64,000 bases of DNA from Shimia sp047124445. GTDB taxonomy: Bacteria > Pseudomonadota > Alphaproteobacteria > Rhodobacterales > Rhodobacteraceae. A model generated the notes under the pieces. The model ran no database searches. It worked only from the letters and a program-made list of their open reading frames with translations, and had not been told where the DNA came from. Shown in pieces: positions 42,258 to 51,130 of this stretch; within the stretch, counting starts at the first letter, position 1, and every line of letters starts with the position of its first letter. A program made the translations under genes and the position numbers. The DNA lies in contig NZ_CP138921.1 of the NCBI RefSeq assembly GCF_047124445.1, forward strand, positions 930,001 to 994,000, read 5' to 3'.

Positions 42258-43223
42258 ATGTCTATGACCCGTAGAAACTTCCTGTTCACGGCTGCCGCAG
42301 CACCGACCGTTGTGGCCGCCCCCGCGCCGGCCTTGGCCTCGCAAACGTCTGAAAAACCGTTCCAGGGCACATATCGCTTCACCGTGGGGGATGCGACGGT
42401 GACCGCATTGCTCGACGGCTACCTAGACGCAGCCCCTGCAATGATCCCGGGCTTCGATGAGGCTGGCGTCAGTGCCGCGCTGGAAAAATCTCAACAGAAA
42501 CTCTACCCGGGCGGCGTGCGCATTCCGGTCAACGCGTTTCTGGTCGAGTTTGGCGGGCGCCGCGTGCTGATTGATGCGGGCACAAGCTCTTTCCTTGGCG
42601 ACACCCTAGGCGATCTGAACAAGGCCCTGAACGCGATCAACGTCAGTGCCGACTCTATTGACTTGGTCGCCCTGACCCACATCCACCCGGATCATTCCGG
42701 CGGGTTGATTGACGCCAATGGGCAAGCCGTTTTTGCCAATGCGCAAGTGGCTGTTGGGCAAACTGAATATGGCTTCTGGCATGACGACGCCATCATGGCG
42801 AGCGTGCCGGAAAGCTCGCGTGGCTTCTTCCAAATTGCCCGCAACACCGTCGCGCCCTACGCAGACCGGATGGTCCTGCACAGCAACGAGCAGGACATCT
42901 TGCCAGGCCTGACCAGCCTGCCCTTGCCCGGCCACACCCCCGGCCACGCAGGGTATCTGCTGCAGTCTGGTAGCGAGCAACTCCTGTTCTGGGGCGATCT
43001 GGTGCATATGACCGCGCTGCAGTTTGACAACCCAAGCCTCACCATCGCCTTTGACACTGACGCCACTCAAACTGTGGAGACCCGTCTCAGCATGTTTGAT
43101 CGCGCGGCGGCCGACAGCCTATTGGTCACCGGCGCGCACCTCGATTTCCCAGGGCTCGGCAAGGTGCGCAAATCCGCAGACGGCTACACCTACCAGCCAG
43201 CCCCATGGCAATACGGCGCCTGA
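42258..43223 (+). CDS. Tat-exported metallo-beta-lactamase-fold hydrolase
   Basis: This 321-aa protein has a twin-arginine signal (TRRNFLFTAAAAPTVVAAPAPALA) and an MBL fold with THIHPDHSGG (HXHXDH) and LPGHTPGHAGYLL. The later ligands are in WGDLVHM and TGAHLDFPG. It resembles lactonase-type MBL enzymes such as the methyl parathion hydrolase and AHL lactonase group; the substrate is unknown. The ATG at 42258 is chosen because the Tat motif follows at once. Confidence 0.9.
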   Translation: MSMTRRNFLFTAAAAPTVVAAPAPALASQTSEKPFQGTYRFTVGDATVTALLDGYLDAAPAMIPGFDEAGVSAALEKSQQKLYPGGVRIPVNAFLVEFGGRRVLIDAGTSSFLGDTLGDLNKALNAINVSADSIDLVALTHIHPDHSGGLIDANGQAVFANAQVAVGQTEYGFWHDDAIMASVPESSRGFFQIARNTVAPYADRMVLHSNEQDILPGLTSLPLPGHTPGHAGYLLQSGSEQLLFWGDLVHMTALQFDNPSLTIAFDTDATQTVETRLSMFDRAAADSLLVTGAHLDFPGLGKVRKSADGYTYQPAPWQYGA

Positions 43224-43331
43224 TGCTGCACTTGCACCGCCTGTTGACGCAGGCGGTGCATTCCCCTGTTCCAATCGCCGAGCCAATGCAGTAAGGACCA
43301 CGCCAAGCATCGGATTGTAAGGACATACCCC

Positions 43332-44381
43332 ATGAGCGACGGCAAAAACGGCATCACCTACGCGGATGCAGGTGTGGACATTGACGCAGGCAACGCACTG
43401 GTGGAGCGCATCAAACCCGCCGCCAAACGCACCACACGCTCCGGCGTAATGGCAGGCCTGGGCGGCTTTGGCGCGTTGTTTGACCTCAAGGATGCGGGCT
43501 ACACCGATCCAATCCTCGTCGGCGCCACCGACGGCGTAGGCACCAAGCTGCGCATCGCGATCGACACCGGCAATGTCGACGGCGTCGGCATCGACCTCGT
43601 GGCCATGTGTGTGAACGATCTGGTTTGCCAAGGCGCAGAGCCCCTATTCTTCCTCGACTATTTTGCCACCGGCAAACTGGAAACCGAAACCGCCGCACGC
43701 ATCATCGAAGGTATCGCCGAAGGATGCTACCAATCCGGCTGCGCCCTGATCGGTGGCGAAACCGCCGAAATGCCTGGCATGTATGAAGCTGGTGACTTTG
43801 ACCTCGCAGGCTTTTCTGTTGGCGCCATGCAACGCGGCACAGACCTGCCAGCCGGCGTGAAAGAAGGCGACGTGCTTCTGGGCCTTGCCTCCAACGGCGT
43901 GCACTCCAACGGCTACAGCCTGGTGCGCAAGCTGGTCGAGGTTTCTGGACTGAAGTGGGACGACACCTGCCCTTGGGACGACAGCCAAACCCTTGGTGCG
44001 GCCCTTCTGGCCCCGACCCGTCTGTATGTGAAGCAATGCCTCGCCGCAGTCCGCGCGGGTGGCGTGCACGCACTGGCCCACATCACCGGCGGCGGTCTGA
44101 CCGAGAACCTGCCGCGTGTGCTGCCAGAAGGCCTGTCCGGCAACATCGACCTCAACGCTTGGGAATTGCCTCCAGTCTTCCAATGGCTCGCCAAAACCGG
44201 CGGTATGGAAGAGGCCGAAATTCTCAAAACCTTCAACTGTGGCGTTGGTATGATCCTCTCCATTGAAGCCGACCAGGCCGAGGCCCTGACCGCGCTCCTG
44301 AAAGAGCAAGGTGAGACCGTCTATACACTGGGTTCCGTACAAACCGGTGAAGGCGTCTCCTACACAGGGTCCCTCCTGTGA
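43332..44381 (+). CDS. purM: Phosphoribosylformylglycinamidine cyclo-ligase (AIR synthetase)
   Basis: This 349-aa enzyme makes aminoimidazole ribonucleotide from FGAM with ATP in purine synthesis. Landmarks are ITYADAGVDIDAGN, GATDGVGTKLRIA, IGGETAEMPGMY and GLASNGVHSNGYSLVRKL. It overlaps purN by four bases (GTGA). Confidence 0.98.
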   Translation: MSDGKNGITYADAGVDIDAGNALVERIKPAAKRTTRSGVMAGLGGFGALFDLKDAGYTDPILVGATDGVGTKLRIAIDTGNVDGVGIDLVAMCVNDLVCQGAEPLFFLDYFATGKLETETAARIIEGIAEGCYQSGCALIGGETAEMPGMYEAGDFDLAGFSVGAMQRGTDLPAGVKEGDVLLGLASNGVHSNGYSLVRKLVEVSGLKWDDTCPWDDSQTLGAALLAPTRLYVKQCLAAVRAGGVHALAHITGGGLTENLPRVLPEGLSGNIDLNAWELPPVFQWLAKTGGMEEAEILKTFNCGVGMILSIEADQAEALTALLKEQGETVYTLGSVQTGEGVSYTGSLL

Positions 44382-44971
44382 AGAAACGCGTCGCGATTTT
44401 CATTTCGGGCGGCGGCTCCAATATGGTCCGCCTGCTCGAAGACATGGCGCAGCCTGGCCACGCTGCTGAACCCGTTTTGGTGCTGGCCAACAGTGCCGAC
44501 GCGGGTGGCTTGGCCAAAGCCGAAGCCATGGGTGTGAAAACCGTCTCAGTAGATCACCGTCCTTTCAAAGGCGACCGTCCTGCGTTTGAGGCCGCACTTC
44601 AAGCCGAACTTGATAAGGTTCAACCGGACATCCTGTGTCTTGCTGGCTTTATGCGTGTTCTGACAGAAGGCTTTGTGGCGCCTTGGGAAGGCCGGATGCT
44701 CAACATCCACCCGTCCCTGCTGCCGAAATACAAAGGTCTGCACACCCACGCCCGCGCATTGGAAGCCGGCGACAAAGAACATGGCTGCACCGTGCACCTC
44801 GTGACCCCTGCACTGGACGATGGCCCGATCCTTGGCCAAGCCCGCGTGCCGGTTGAGGCTGGCGACACGCCTGACGACTTGGCCGCGCGCGTTTTGGTGC
44901 AGGAACACAAACTTTACCCAGCGGTTCTGCGCCAATTTGCGGCAGGAAATACCACACCGATCACTCTTTAA
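44378..44971 (+). CDS. purN: Phosphoribosylglycinamide formyltransferase
   Basis: This 197-aa folate enzyme formylates GAR in purine synthesis. The active-site pattern NIHPSLLPKYKGLHTHARAL...HGCTVHLVTPALDDGPIL is complete, including the catalytic Asn-His-Asp set. It starts with GTG overlapping the purM stop. A perfect 15-bp palindrome CACTCTTTAAGAGTG overlaps its stop codon (44962-44976). Confidence 0.97.
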   Translation: MKKRVAIFISGGGSNMVRLLEDMAQPGHAAEPVLVLANSADAGGLAKAEAMGVKTVSVDHRPFKGDRPAFEAALQAELDKVQPDILCLAGFMRVLTEGFVAPWEGRMLNIHPSLLPKYKGLHTHARALEAGDKEHGCTVHLVTPALDDGPILGQARVPVEAGDTPDDLAARVLVQEHKLYPAVLRQFAAGNTTPITL

Positions 44972-45013
44972 GAGTGGATCAATTGCTTTCCTCTACGTTT
45001 GTGCGTAGTGCTG

Positions 45014-45022
45014 TTATCCACA
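45014..45022 (+). promoter_or_regulatory. Single consensus DnaA box
   Basis: TTATCCACA matches the DnaA box exactly and lies 35 bp before the rnd ATG in an 85-bp spacer. A single box may be chance or may regulate rnd. Confidence 0.35.
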
Positions 45023-45056
45023 GCTTTACAGAACACACCAAGAAGACACGCTGCAT

Positions 45057-46214
45057 ATGAAAACCCTCACGACGACCGAAGAGCTCGCGCAATTCTGTGA
45101 AATGGCGCGCAAAGAGCCTTATGTGACCATCGACACGGAATTCCTGCGCGAGCGTACCTACTATTCCAAACTCTGCTTGGTGCAGATGGCGATGCCCGGC
45201 GATGGCACAGACAACGCTGTGCTGGTCGATCCGCTGGTGGACGGCATGTCGCTGGAGCCGATGTATGAGCTCTTCCGCGACACCAATGTTGTGAAAGTCT
45301 TCCACGCCGCCCGTCAGGACCTGGAAATCTTCTTTGTCGAAGCAGGTGTGTTCCCTGATCCCTTGTTTGACACACAAGTGGCCGCCATGGTTTGCGGTTT
45401 TGGCGAGCAGGCAGGTTACGAGACCCTAGTGCGCAAAATTGCCAAGCAGAGCTTGGACAAAAGCTCCCGCTTCACCGACTGGTCCCGCCGTCCGCTGACC
45501 GATGCCCAGAAAACCTATGCCATCGGCGATGTGACCCACCTGCGCAAGATTTACGAGTTTCTCTCCGCCAAACTGGCTGAAACCGGCCGCGCGCATTGGG
45601 TTGAGGAAGAGCTACAGCTTCTGACCCGCCCGGAGACCTATATCATCGATCCGGAAAACGCCTGGAAGCGCGTGAAAACCCGCACCACATCGCCAAAATT
45701 CCTCGCCATTGTGCGCGAGTTGGCGAAATTCCGTGAAGCCCACGCCCAAAGCCGCAACATCCCGCGCAACCGGGTGTTCAAGGATGATGCTCTGGTTGAA
45801 CTGGCCTCAACCAAACCAGCCAACATGAATGATTTGGGGCGCTCTCGTTTGCTGCTGCGCGAGGCGCGCAAAGGTGAGATTGCCGATGGTATTCTCGCGG
45901 CCATCAAAGCTGGCAAAGAGTGCCCGCAGGATCAAATGCCACGCTTGCCGAAGCGCGACGACAAGGTCCAGGTGAACCCGGCCCTAGCCGATCTTCTACG
46001 TGTACTGCTGAAAGCCAAAACCGAAAGCTCCAGCGTGGCTCCCAAACTGATCGCCTCTTCTGCGGACCTGGACGCGCTTGCCTCTGGCAGCCGTGACGTA
46101 CAAGCGCTGCACGGCTGGCGGCACGAAGTGTTTGGCGCAGACGCCCTACGTCTGTGTGAAGGCAAAGTCGCCCTCGCGGCCAAAGGCAACCACGTCAAAA
46201 TCGTCGCCTTGTAA
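45057..46214 (+). CDS. rnd: Ribonuclease D
   Basis: This 385-aa 3'-5' exoribonuclease trims tRNA and other structured RNA 3' ends. The DEDD nuclease domain (about 1-175) has VTIDTEFLRERTYYSKLCLVQ (Asp26, Glu28), VFHAARQDLEIF and the late YAIGDVTHLRKIY. An HRDC domain follows (about 205-290, with FREAHAQSRNIPRNRVFKDDAL). The length is normal. Confidence 0.96.
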   Translation: MKTLTTTEELAQFCEMARKEPYVTIDTEFLRERTYYSKLCLVQMAMPGDGTDNAVLVDPLVDGMSLEPMYELFRDTNVVKVFHAARQDLEIFFVEAGVFPDPLFDTQVAAMVCGFGEQAGYETLVRKIAKQSLDKSSRFTDWSRRPLTDAQKTYAIGDVTHLRKIYEFLSAKLAETGRAHWVEEELQLLTRPETYIIDPENAWKRVKTRTTSPKFLAIVRELAKFREAHAQSRNIPRNRVFKDDALVELASTKPANMNDLGRSRLLLREARKGEIADGILAAIKAGKECPQDQMPRLPKRDDKVQVNPALADLLRVLLKAKTESSSVAPKLIASSADLDALASGSRDVQALHGWRHEVFGADALRLCEGKVALAAKGNHVKIVAL

Positions 46215-46237
46215 GCCAGTCCGCATTCGCGGATGGC

Positions 46238-46711
46238 TCACTCTTTGGATTTCATGGATTTGACAACCGCCTTGGCGATTCCGGCGGCGACACTCGGTGC
46301 AATCCCGCCCAGCGGATTGGCTGCCATGGCTTTCACCGCGTCCACCGCCGATTTCGCCTCATCCGCTGCCTGACGCACCTCTGCTTCCAGGTCCTCAATC
46401 GCCATGTCTCGCACTTCCGTAACCGCTGTGATGTCTTCCTCGATGCCAGATTTGGACGCGGCTAATGACACAAACAGCCCCGCGAGCACAAAGTTCACCA
46501 CGCCGACAATCAGGGCTGCTGCAGCCGGTGTCATCACCTCTTCCAGCGCAAAGAAGCCGGCCACGTTCAACATAACGAGACCTATGCCCGCCACCACCAG
46601 CGCCATCACCATCAAGCCAGTTTGACGCCGCAACACCGCCAGATGCCGTTGCGCGATCAATCTTTCGGACCGCAGGATGATGGAGATGTTGCGCGAAATT
46701 CGATTGCTCAT
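46238..46711 (-). CDS. Small membrane protein of the phage holin superfamily III type
   Basis: This 157-aa protein has two membrane helices (about 32-56 and 62-84) and a C-terminal helical, alanine-rich tail. The arrangement matches the PF07332-like 'putative holin' family, which occurs widely outside phages; nothing phage-like is nearby. It follows the 83-aa gene by 10 bp and is probably cotranscribed. Confidence 0.75.
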   Translation of the reverse strand: MSNRISRNISIILRSERLIAQRHLAVLRRQTGLMVMALVVAGIGLVMLNVAGFFALEEVMTPAAAALIVGVVNFVLAGLFVSLAASKSGIEEDITAVTEVRDMAIEDLEAEVRQAADEAKSAVDAVKAMAANPLGGIAPSVAAGIAKAVVKSMKSKE

Positions 46712-46721
46712 TGTCCTGCTC

Positions 46722-46973
46722 CTACTTCATCCGGCCAATCAGGTAGCCCACGGCAAAAGCCCCCAGCGCAAACATCAAAGGCTGCTTGTGCGGAAACTCT
46801 TCCAACTCGGCTAGGATCTCTCCGATGTCCGCTTCCAAACTTGGCGACTCGTCATCCATCTCTGGCTCTGCATCCACCTCAGAGGTTTCCTTGACTTCGG
46901 TCGCAGCATCCCGCGCCGCAAGCTCCTCCCGCAGCTGCTTCAGCTCCGCTTCCAACTCCGCTTTTGTGGCCAT
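46722..46973 (-). CDS. Small C-tail membrane protein, ElaB/DUF883-like architecture
   Basis: This 83-aa protein has a short coiled coil (about 2-25), an acidic middle and one C-terminal membrane helix, FALGAFAVGYLIGRM. The layout recalls ElaB/YqjD ribosome-binding membrane proteins, but sequence identity is not clear. It is paired with the holin-like gene. Confidence 0.7.
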   Translation of the reverse strand: MATKAELEAELKQLREELAARDAATEVKETSEVDAEPEMDDESPSLEADIGEILAELEEFPHKQPLMFALGAFAVGYLIGRMK

Positions 46974-47413
46974 CTTGCCGTTCCAATCCGTTTCTGAGGC
47001 ATTGCAATGCTCTGCACTGTTACAGGGCTCCGCGAGGCTGATATGCCAACAAATCTCTTCAAATCACGTTGGTTTAACAAAGCCATCAACGCGATCTATG
47101 TGCAAGAGAAACAACCTTTAGTCCTTTGTATTCTTCACTTGAACGCTGCCGACGTTGAGAGCTTCAAATCAAGAACAACGAATAACCGGTTGACTACACG
47201 CTGAAAATTAACGCTTCCAAGCCATCGCAGACCGTAAACAAACCCCGAAAACCCAAATCACCTTTGCCTCAACTCTTAACCGATCCGCACAAAAACGCCC
47301 CATTTCCGGCATCACCTCCGCACCTTGATCTTTAAAATCATTCCTACAGCTGCTGGCGATCTCCACGTTTGGGAAAGGGAGATGTGCTGGCATGACATCA
47401 AAGGAGGCATACC
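46974..47413. other. Spacer before the 32-aa protein gene
   Basis: These 440 bp show no strong gene. A frame at 47043-47204 (53 codons) has a GAGG at moderate distance but an irregular composition and is not called. No terminator or operator was recognised. Confidence 0.5.
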
Positions 47414-47512
47414 ATGTCACAGTCCAAGAAAGACCAGCCGCGCAAGCCGGAAAAACAGTCCAAACCGGCGCCAAGCAACACACCAATCTTCAGCGATTGG
47501 GCGATGATCTAA
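47414..47512 (+). CDS. Small protein of 32 aa with an ideal ribosome-binding site
   Basis: The frame starts MSQSKKDQPRKPEKQSKPAP and ends FSDWAMI. AAGGAGG lies 6 nt before the ATG, the best Shine-Dalgarno match in the window. The N-terminal two thirds are basic and disordered, and the hydrophobic end resembles a short binding tail. No family is recognised. Confidence 0.6.
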   Translation: MSQSKKDQPRKPEKQSKPAPSNTPIFSDWAMI

Positions 47513-47586
47513 CCCGCTGCAATTTGCATTCAAAATGCTGTGGGCATCGCTTGCCCCTGCCTGACCCTGCGGTCTAATGTGCCGCC

Positions 47587-47922
47587 ATGTCAGAGCCAAT
47601 TTCCAGCATTCGCAATCTGGGCCCAGCCTATGAAGAGGCCTGCGCCCGCGCCGGTATCCACACTGCGGAAGAAGTCCGCACACTGGGCGCGGATGAAACC
47701 TACGCCCGACTGCTCAAGACCGGCACAAAACCGCATTTCATTGGCTATTATGTTCTGGTGATGGGCCTGCAAGGCCGTCCATGGAACGACTGTAAGGGCA
47801 AAGAAAAAGACGCCTTGCGCAAACGTTTTGATGCGCTCAAAGCCACGTCCCATGACAAAGGCCGCTCTGATCTTGAGGCGGCACTGAACATGATTGGCGT
47901 GATCGACAAACGCAAAGCCTAA
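47587..47922 (+). CDS. TfoX C-terminal domain protein
   Basis: This 111-aa protein has only the TfoX/Sxy C-terminal helical domain, beginning ISSIRNLGPAYEEACARAGIHTAEEVRTLGADETYARLL. The N-terminal domain that defines competence regulator Sxy is absent, so a role in competence should not be assumed. A C-terminal helix-rich extension ends MIGVIDKRKA. Confidence 0.88.
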   Translation: MSEPISSIRNLGPAYEEACARAGIHTAEEVRTLGADETYARLLKTGTKPHFIGYYVLVMGLQGRPWNDCKGKEKDALRKRFDALKATSHDKGRSDLEAALNMIGVIDKRKA

Positions 47923-47942
47923 ACCCCGCTTTCTCCTTCCCT

Positions 47943-47978
47943 AAATATCCCGGGGAGTGTGAGGGGCTGGCCCCTCAC
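47943..47978 (+). repeat. Dispersed intergenic repeat, copy 4 (variant) with palindrome
   Basis: AAATATCC followed by CGGGGAG is a degraded version of the 18-base unit. It is followed at once by the palindrome GTGAGGGGC/GCCCCTCAC (47959-47978). It lies between the TfoX and ndk genes, which converge here. Confidence 0.55.
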
Positions 47979-47990
47979 TCCGAACCCCAA

Positions 47991-48021
47991 AACAAAAAAC
48001 GCGAGAGGTTGCCCTCCCGCG
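47991..48021 (-). terminator. Intrinsic terminator of ndk
   Basis: Read on the minus strand, GCGGGAGG pairs with CCTCTCGC around a GCAA loop (48001-48020, one G-U pair) and is followed by TTTTTT. Confidence 0.88.
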
Positions 48022-48053
48022 CTTCAATGTCGTCTTCGGTAAAACCGGTTGGC

Positions 48054-48476
48054 TTAGCCCACCAGCTCCAGACCGGAGAAGAAGTATGCGATTTCTACCG
48101 CTGCGGTTTCTGGAGCGTCAGAACCGTGTACGGAGTTTTCGCCTACAGATTCTGCGAACTCGGCGCGGATGGTGCCGGCTGCCGCGTCTGCTGGGTTGGT
48201 TGCGCCCATAACTTCGCGGTTTTTCGCGATTGCGCCTTCACCTTCCAGAACCTGTGCAACGATTGGCGCGGACGCCATGAATTCGCACAGTTCGTCGTAG
48301 AATGGACGCTCAGCGTGCACAGCGTAGAAAACGCCCGCTTGCTCTTTGGTCAGGTGGATGCGCTTCTGTGCAACGATGCGCAGGCCAGCTTCTTCGAACT
48401 TGGCGTTGATTGCGCCGGTCAGGTTGCGGCGGGTGGCATCAGGTTTGATGATCGAGAAGGTGCGTTCCAGAGCCAT
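48054..48476 (-). CDS. ndk: Nucleoside diphosphate kinase
   Basis: This 140-aa enzyme balances nucleoside triphosphate pools by phosphate transfer through a histidine. The N terminus MALERTFSIIKPDATRRNL and the active site GENSVHGSDAPETA are typical, and length is normal. The ATG at 48476 follows AATGGAGATACAG; longer readings upstream are not needed. Confidence 0.98.
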   Translation of the reverse strand: MALERTFSIIKPDATRRNLTGAINAKFEEAGLRIVAQKRIHLTKEQAGVFYAVHAERPFYDELCEFMASAPIVAQVLEGEGAIAKNREVMGATNPADAAAGTIRAEFAESVGENSVHGSDAPETAAVEIAYFFSGLELVG

Positions 48477-48609
48477 GTCTGTATCTCCATTAAAGTGAGG
48501 GCCAGACACCACGTCTGGCCAGCATTCGAATTGGCGCTCCGATACCACGGGTTTGCGGACTTGAAAAGCGATGATTGACGCCGTCGCAATACTGCGCCAA
48601 ACCCGCCCC

Positions 48610-50460
48610 ATGCTTAAGATTTCAGACATCTCCTATTCCGTCGAAGGTCGCCCCTTGTTTGAGGGCGCTTCCGCAACCATTCCCACCGGCCACAAAGTGG
48701 GTTTGATTGGCCGCAATGGCGCAGGCAAAACCACACTTTTTCGCCTGATCCGTGGGGAGTTGTCCTTGGAAGGTGGCAGCATCACCCTGCCCCAGCGCGC
48801 CCGCATCGGCGGTGTTGCGCAGGAGGTGCCCTCCAACGAAGTTTCGCTGATCGACACGGTTCTGGCGGCCGACACAGAACGTGCGGCCTTGCTGGCCGAG
48901 TCCGAAACGGCCACTGATTCCAACCGTATCGCGGAAATCCAGACCCGTCTGAGCGATATCGACGCCTGGAGCGCCGAGGCGCGAGCCGCCTCCATCCTCA
49001 AAGGTCTGGGCTTTGAACACGAAGATCAGCAACTGCCCTGCTCCGCCTATTCCGGCGGTTGGCGTATGCGTGTGGCTCTGGCGGCGGTGCTGTTCTCACA
49101 GCCGGACTACCTGCTGCTTGACGAACCCACCAACTACCTCGATCTCGAGGGCGCGCTGTGGCTGGAGAACTATCTGGTCAAATACCCGCACACCGTGCTG
49201 ATCATCTCCCACGACCGCGAGTTGCTCAACCGCTCTGTTGGCGCGATCCTGCACTTGGATGAGCGCAAGCTGGCTTACTACACCGGCACTTACGATCAAT
49301 TTGCCAAGCAGCGCGCGGAACAGCGTGCGGTGCAGGCGGCTGCGGCCAAGAAACAACAAGCCCAACGCGAACATCTGCAAGCCTTTGTCGACCGCTTTAA
49401 GGCCAAAGCGTCCAAGGCCAAGCAAGCGCAAAGCCGTGTGAAAATGCTTGAAAAGATGACACCGATCACCGCACCCGAAGATGCGGCACGTGTGGTATTC
49501 ACTTTCCCCAAACCAGAAGAGCTGTCGCCACCCATCATCGCCATTGAAGGTGGCTCTACCGGCTATGGCGATACGGTGGTGCTCGATAAGTTGAACCTTC
49601 GCATTGACCAAGACGACCGCATCGCCCTTTTGGGCAAAAACGGTCAGGGTAAGTCGACGCTGGCGAAACTGCTGTCCAGCCGCTTGGAGCCTATGAGCGG
49701 CAAGTTCACAACCTCTTCCAAGCTGCGCATCGGCTTCTTTGCCCAGCACCAGGTGGATGAGCTTTACGTCGACGAAACCCCGATCCAGCACCTGATGCGC
49801 GAACGCCCTGCTGAGGGCCAGGCCCGTCTGCGAGCACGTCTGGCAGGTTTCGGCCTAGGCGCGGCACAAGCGGAAACCGAAGTGGGCCGCCTGTCCGGTG
49901 GGCAAAAAGCGCGCCTGTCGCTCCTGCTGGCCACCTTGGACGCGCCACATCTGTTGATCCTCGACGAACCCACCAACCACCTCGATATCGAAAGCCGTGA
50001 AGCGTTGGTTGAGGCCCTCACTGCCTATTCCGGTGCCGTGATTTTGGTCAGCCACGACATGCACCTGCTGACTTTGGTGGCGGATCGCCTGTGGCTGGTC
50101 AAAGACGGCACTGTGAAGCCGTATGAAGAAGACCTACAGGCCTACCGAAAGCTGCTACTTACCGCCGACAAGCCGGTCAGCAACAAGCCGAAAGCCAAGC
50201 CCGCCCCCAAACGCGCCAGCCGGGATGACATCCTTGCCCTGCGGGCCGAGGTGCGCAAGTCCGAACAGCGCGTAGAGAAGCTCAACGACATGGCCGATAA
50301 ACTGGCCAAGAAACTGGCCGACCCTTCGCTGTATGAAGACGAGAAACTTGGTGAAATGGAAGTCTGGCAGAAGAAATACGCCGAAGTCCGGGACGCCCAG
50401 GACCGCGCCGAAGATCTTTGGATGAAGGCTCTGGAAAAGCTGGAAAAAGCCGAAGCCTGA
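48610..50460 (+). CDS. ABC-F family ATPase
   Basis: This 616-aa soluble protein has two ABC domains and no membrane segment, as in the ABC-F proteins that act on the ribosome (Uup/YheS-like). The first Walker A is GRNGAGKTT (34-42) with signature YSGGWRMR; the second is GKNGQGKST with LSGGQKAR. A coiled C-terminal region follows (about 535-616). The ATG at 48610 (MLKISDI) is preferred to the ATG at 48571 because the ABC domain begins there. Confidence 0.94.
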   Translation: MLKISDISYSVEGRPLFEGASATIPTGHKVGLIGRNGAGKTTLFRLIRGELSLEGGSITLPQRARIGGVAQEVPSNEVSLIDTVLAADTERAALLAESETATDSNRIAEIQTRLSDIDAWSAEARAASILKGLGFEHEDQQLPCSAYSGGWRMRVALAAVLFSQPDYLLLDEPTNYLDLEGALWLENYLVKYPHTVLIISHDRELLNRSVGAILHLDERKLAYYTGTYDQFAKQRAEQRAVQAAAAKKQQAQREHLQAFVDRFKAKASKAKQAQSRVKMLEKMTPITAPEDAARVVFTFPKPEELSPPIIAIEGGSTGYGDTVVLDKLNLRIDQDDRIALLGKNGQGKSTLAKLLSSRLEPMSGKFTTSSKLRIGFFAQHQVDELYVDETPIQHLMRERPAEGQARLRARLAGFGLGAAQAETEVGRLSGGQKARLSLLLATLDAPHLLILDEPTNHLDIESREALVEALTAYSGAVILVSHDMHLLTLVADRLWLVKDGTVKPYEEDLQAYRKLLLTADKPVSNKPKAKPAPKRASRDDILALRAEVRKSEQRVEKLNDMADKLAKKLADPSLYEDEKLGEMEVWQKKYAEVRDAQDRAEDLWMKALEKLEKAEA

Positions 50461-50502
50461 GCGTAGCGTCTGTTTCACCACTGACAGGAGCCCGATCTCA
50501 CC

Positions 50503-51126
50503 ATGGACAGTGCCGCCTTCATCACGGCTTTTGTGACGCTTTTTGTGATCATCGACCCGATTGGGCTGTTCCCGATCTTCATCTCGCTCACCCAAGGCGT
50601 GCCCGCCAAGGAGCGGCGCAAGATCGCGATCCGCGCCTGTGTGACGGCCTTTGTGATCTTGTCCGTGTTTGGTTTTCTGGGCGAAGCCGTTCTGGGTGGC
50701 ATCGGCATTTCCATGCCAGCCTTCCGCATCGCCGGTGGCATTCTCTTGTTTGTGACCGCCTTTGACATGTTGTTTGAACGGCGTACCAAGCGTCGTGAGG
50801 ATCAAGCGGAGGAAGCCGAGGAAGACTATCCCGACCCGTCGATTTTTCCGCTGTCCATTCCCTTGCTCGCAGGCCCTGGCGCCATCACCTCGGTGATCCT
50901 GCTGGCCGGTCAAGATTCCGGCGTACAGGCCACAATGGCTGTTCTCGGCGTTGCGGCACTCGTGCTGGCCATTGTGTTCTGCTTGTTCCTGACCTCCGGT
51001 TTCTTTGAACGTTTACTGGGCCGTACTGGCATTACCGTCATCACGCGCTTACTTGGTATGTTGCTGGCTGCGCTGTCGGTGCAGTTTATTCTGGATGGCC
51101 TGAAAGATTTCGGGTTTATGGGCTGA
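50503..51126 (+). CDS. MarC family integral membrane protein
   Basis: This 207-aa protein has six membrane segments and the MarC pattern TLFVIIDPIGLFPIFISLTQG near the N terminus and PLLAGPGAITSVI in the middle. Despite the name, a role in multiple antibiotic resistance has not been supported for the family. It follows the ABC-F gene by 42 bp. Confidence 0.92.
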   Translation: MDSAAFITAFVTLFVIIDPIGLFPIFISLTQGVPAKERRKIAIRACVTAFVILSVFGFLGEAVLGGIGISMPAFRIAGGILLFVTAFDMLFERRTKRREDQAEEAEEDYPDPSIFPLSIPLLAGPGAITSVILLAGQDSGVQATMAVLGVAALVLAIVFCLFLTSGFFERLLGRTGITVITRLLGMLLAALSVQFILDGLKDFGFMG

Positions 51127-51130
51127 ACAC

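Noticed and set aside
45014..45022. Replication origin suggested by a perfect DnaA box
   Set aside because: A single box without clustering, AT-rich unwinding region or origin-linked genes is not enough.
46238..46711. Prophage remnant suggested by a holin-family hit
   Set aside because: The family is common in bacterial chromosomes, no other phage gene is near, and the gene is paired with another small membrane protein.
47043..47204. 53-codon frame upstream of the 32-aa gene
   Set aside because: The Shine-Dalgarno match is partial and the protein looks random in composition.
47587..47922. Competence regulator Sxy/TfoX
   Set aside because: Only the C-terminal domain is present, which occurs alone in many alphaproteobacteria without known competence.
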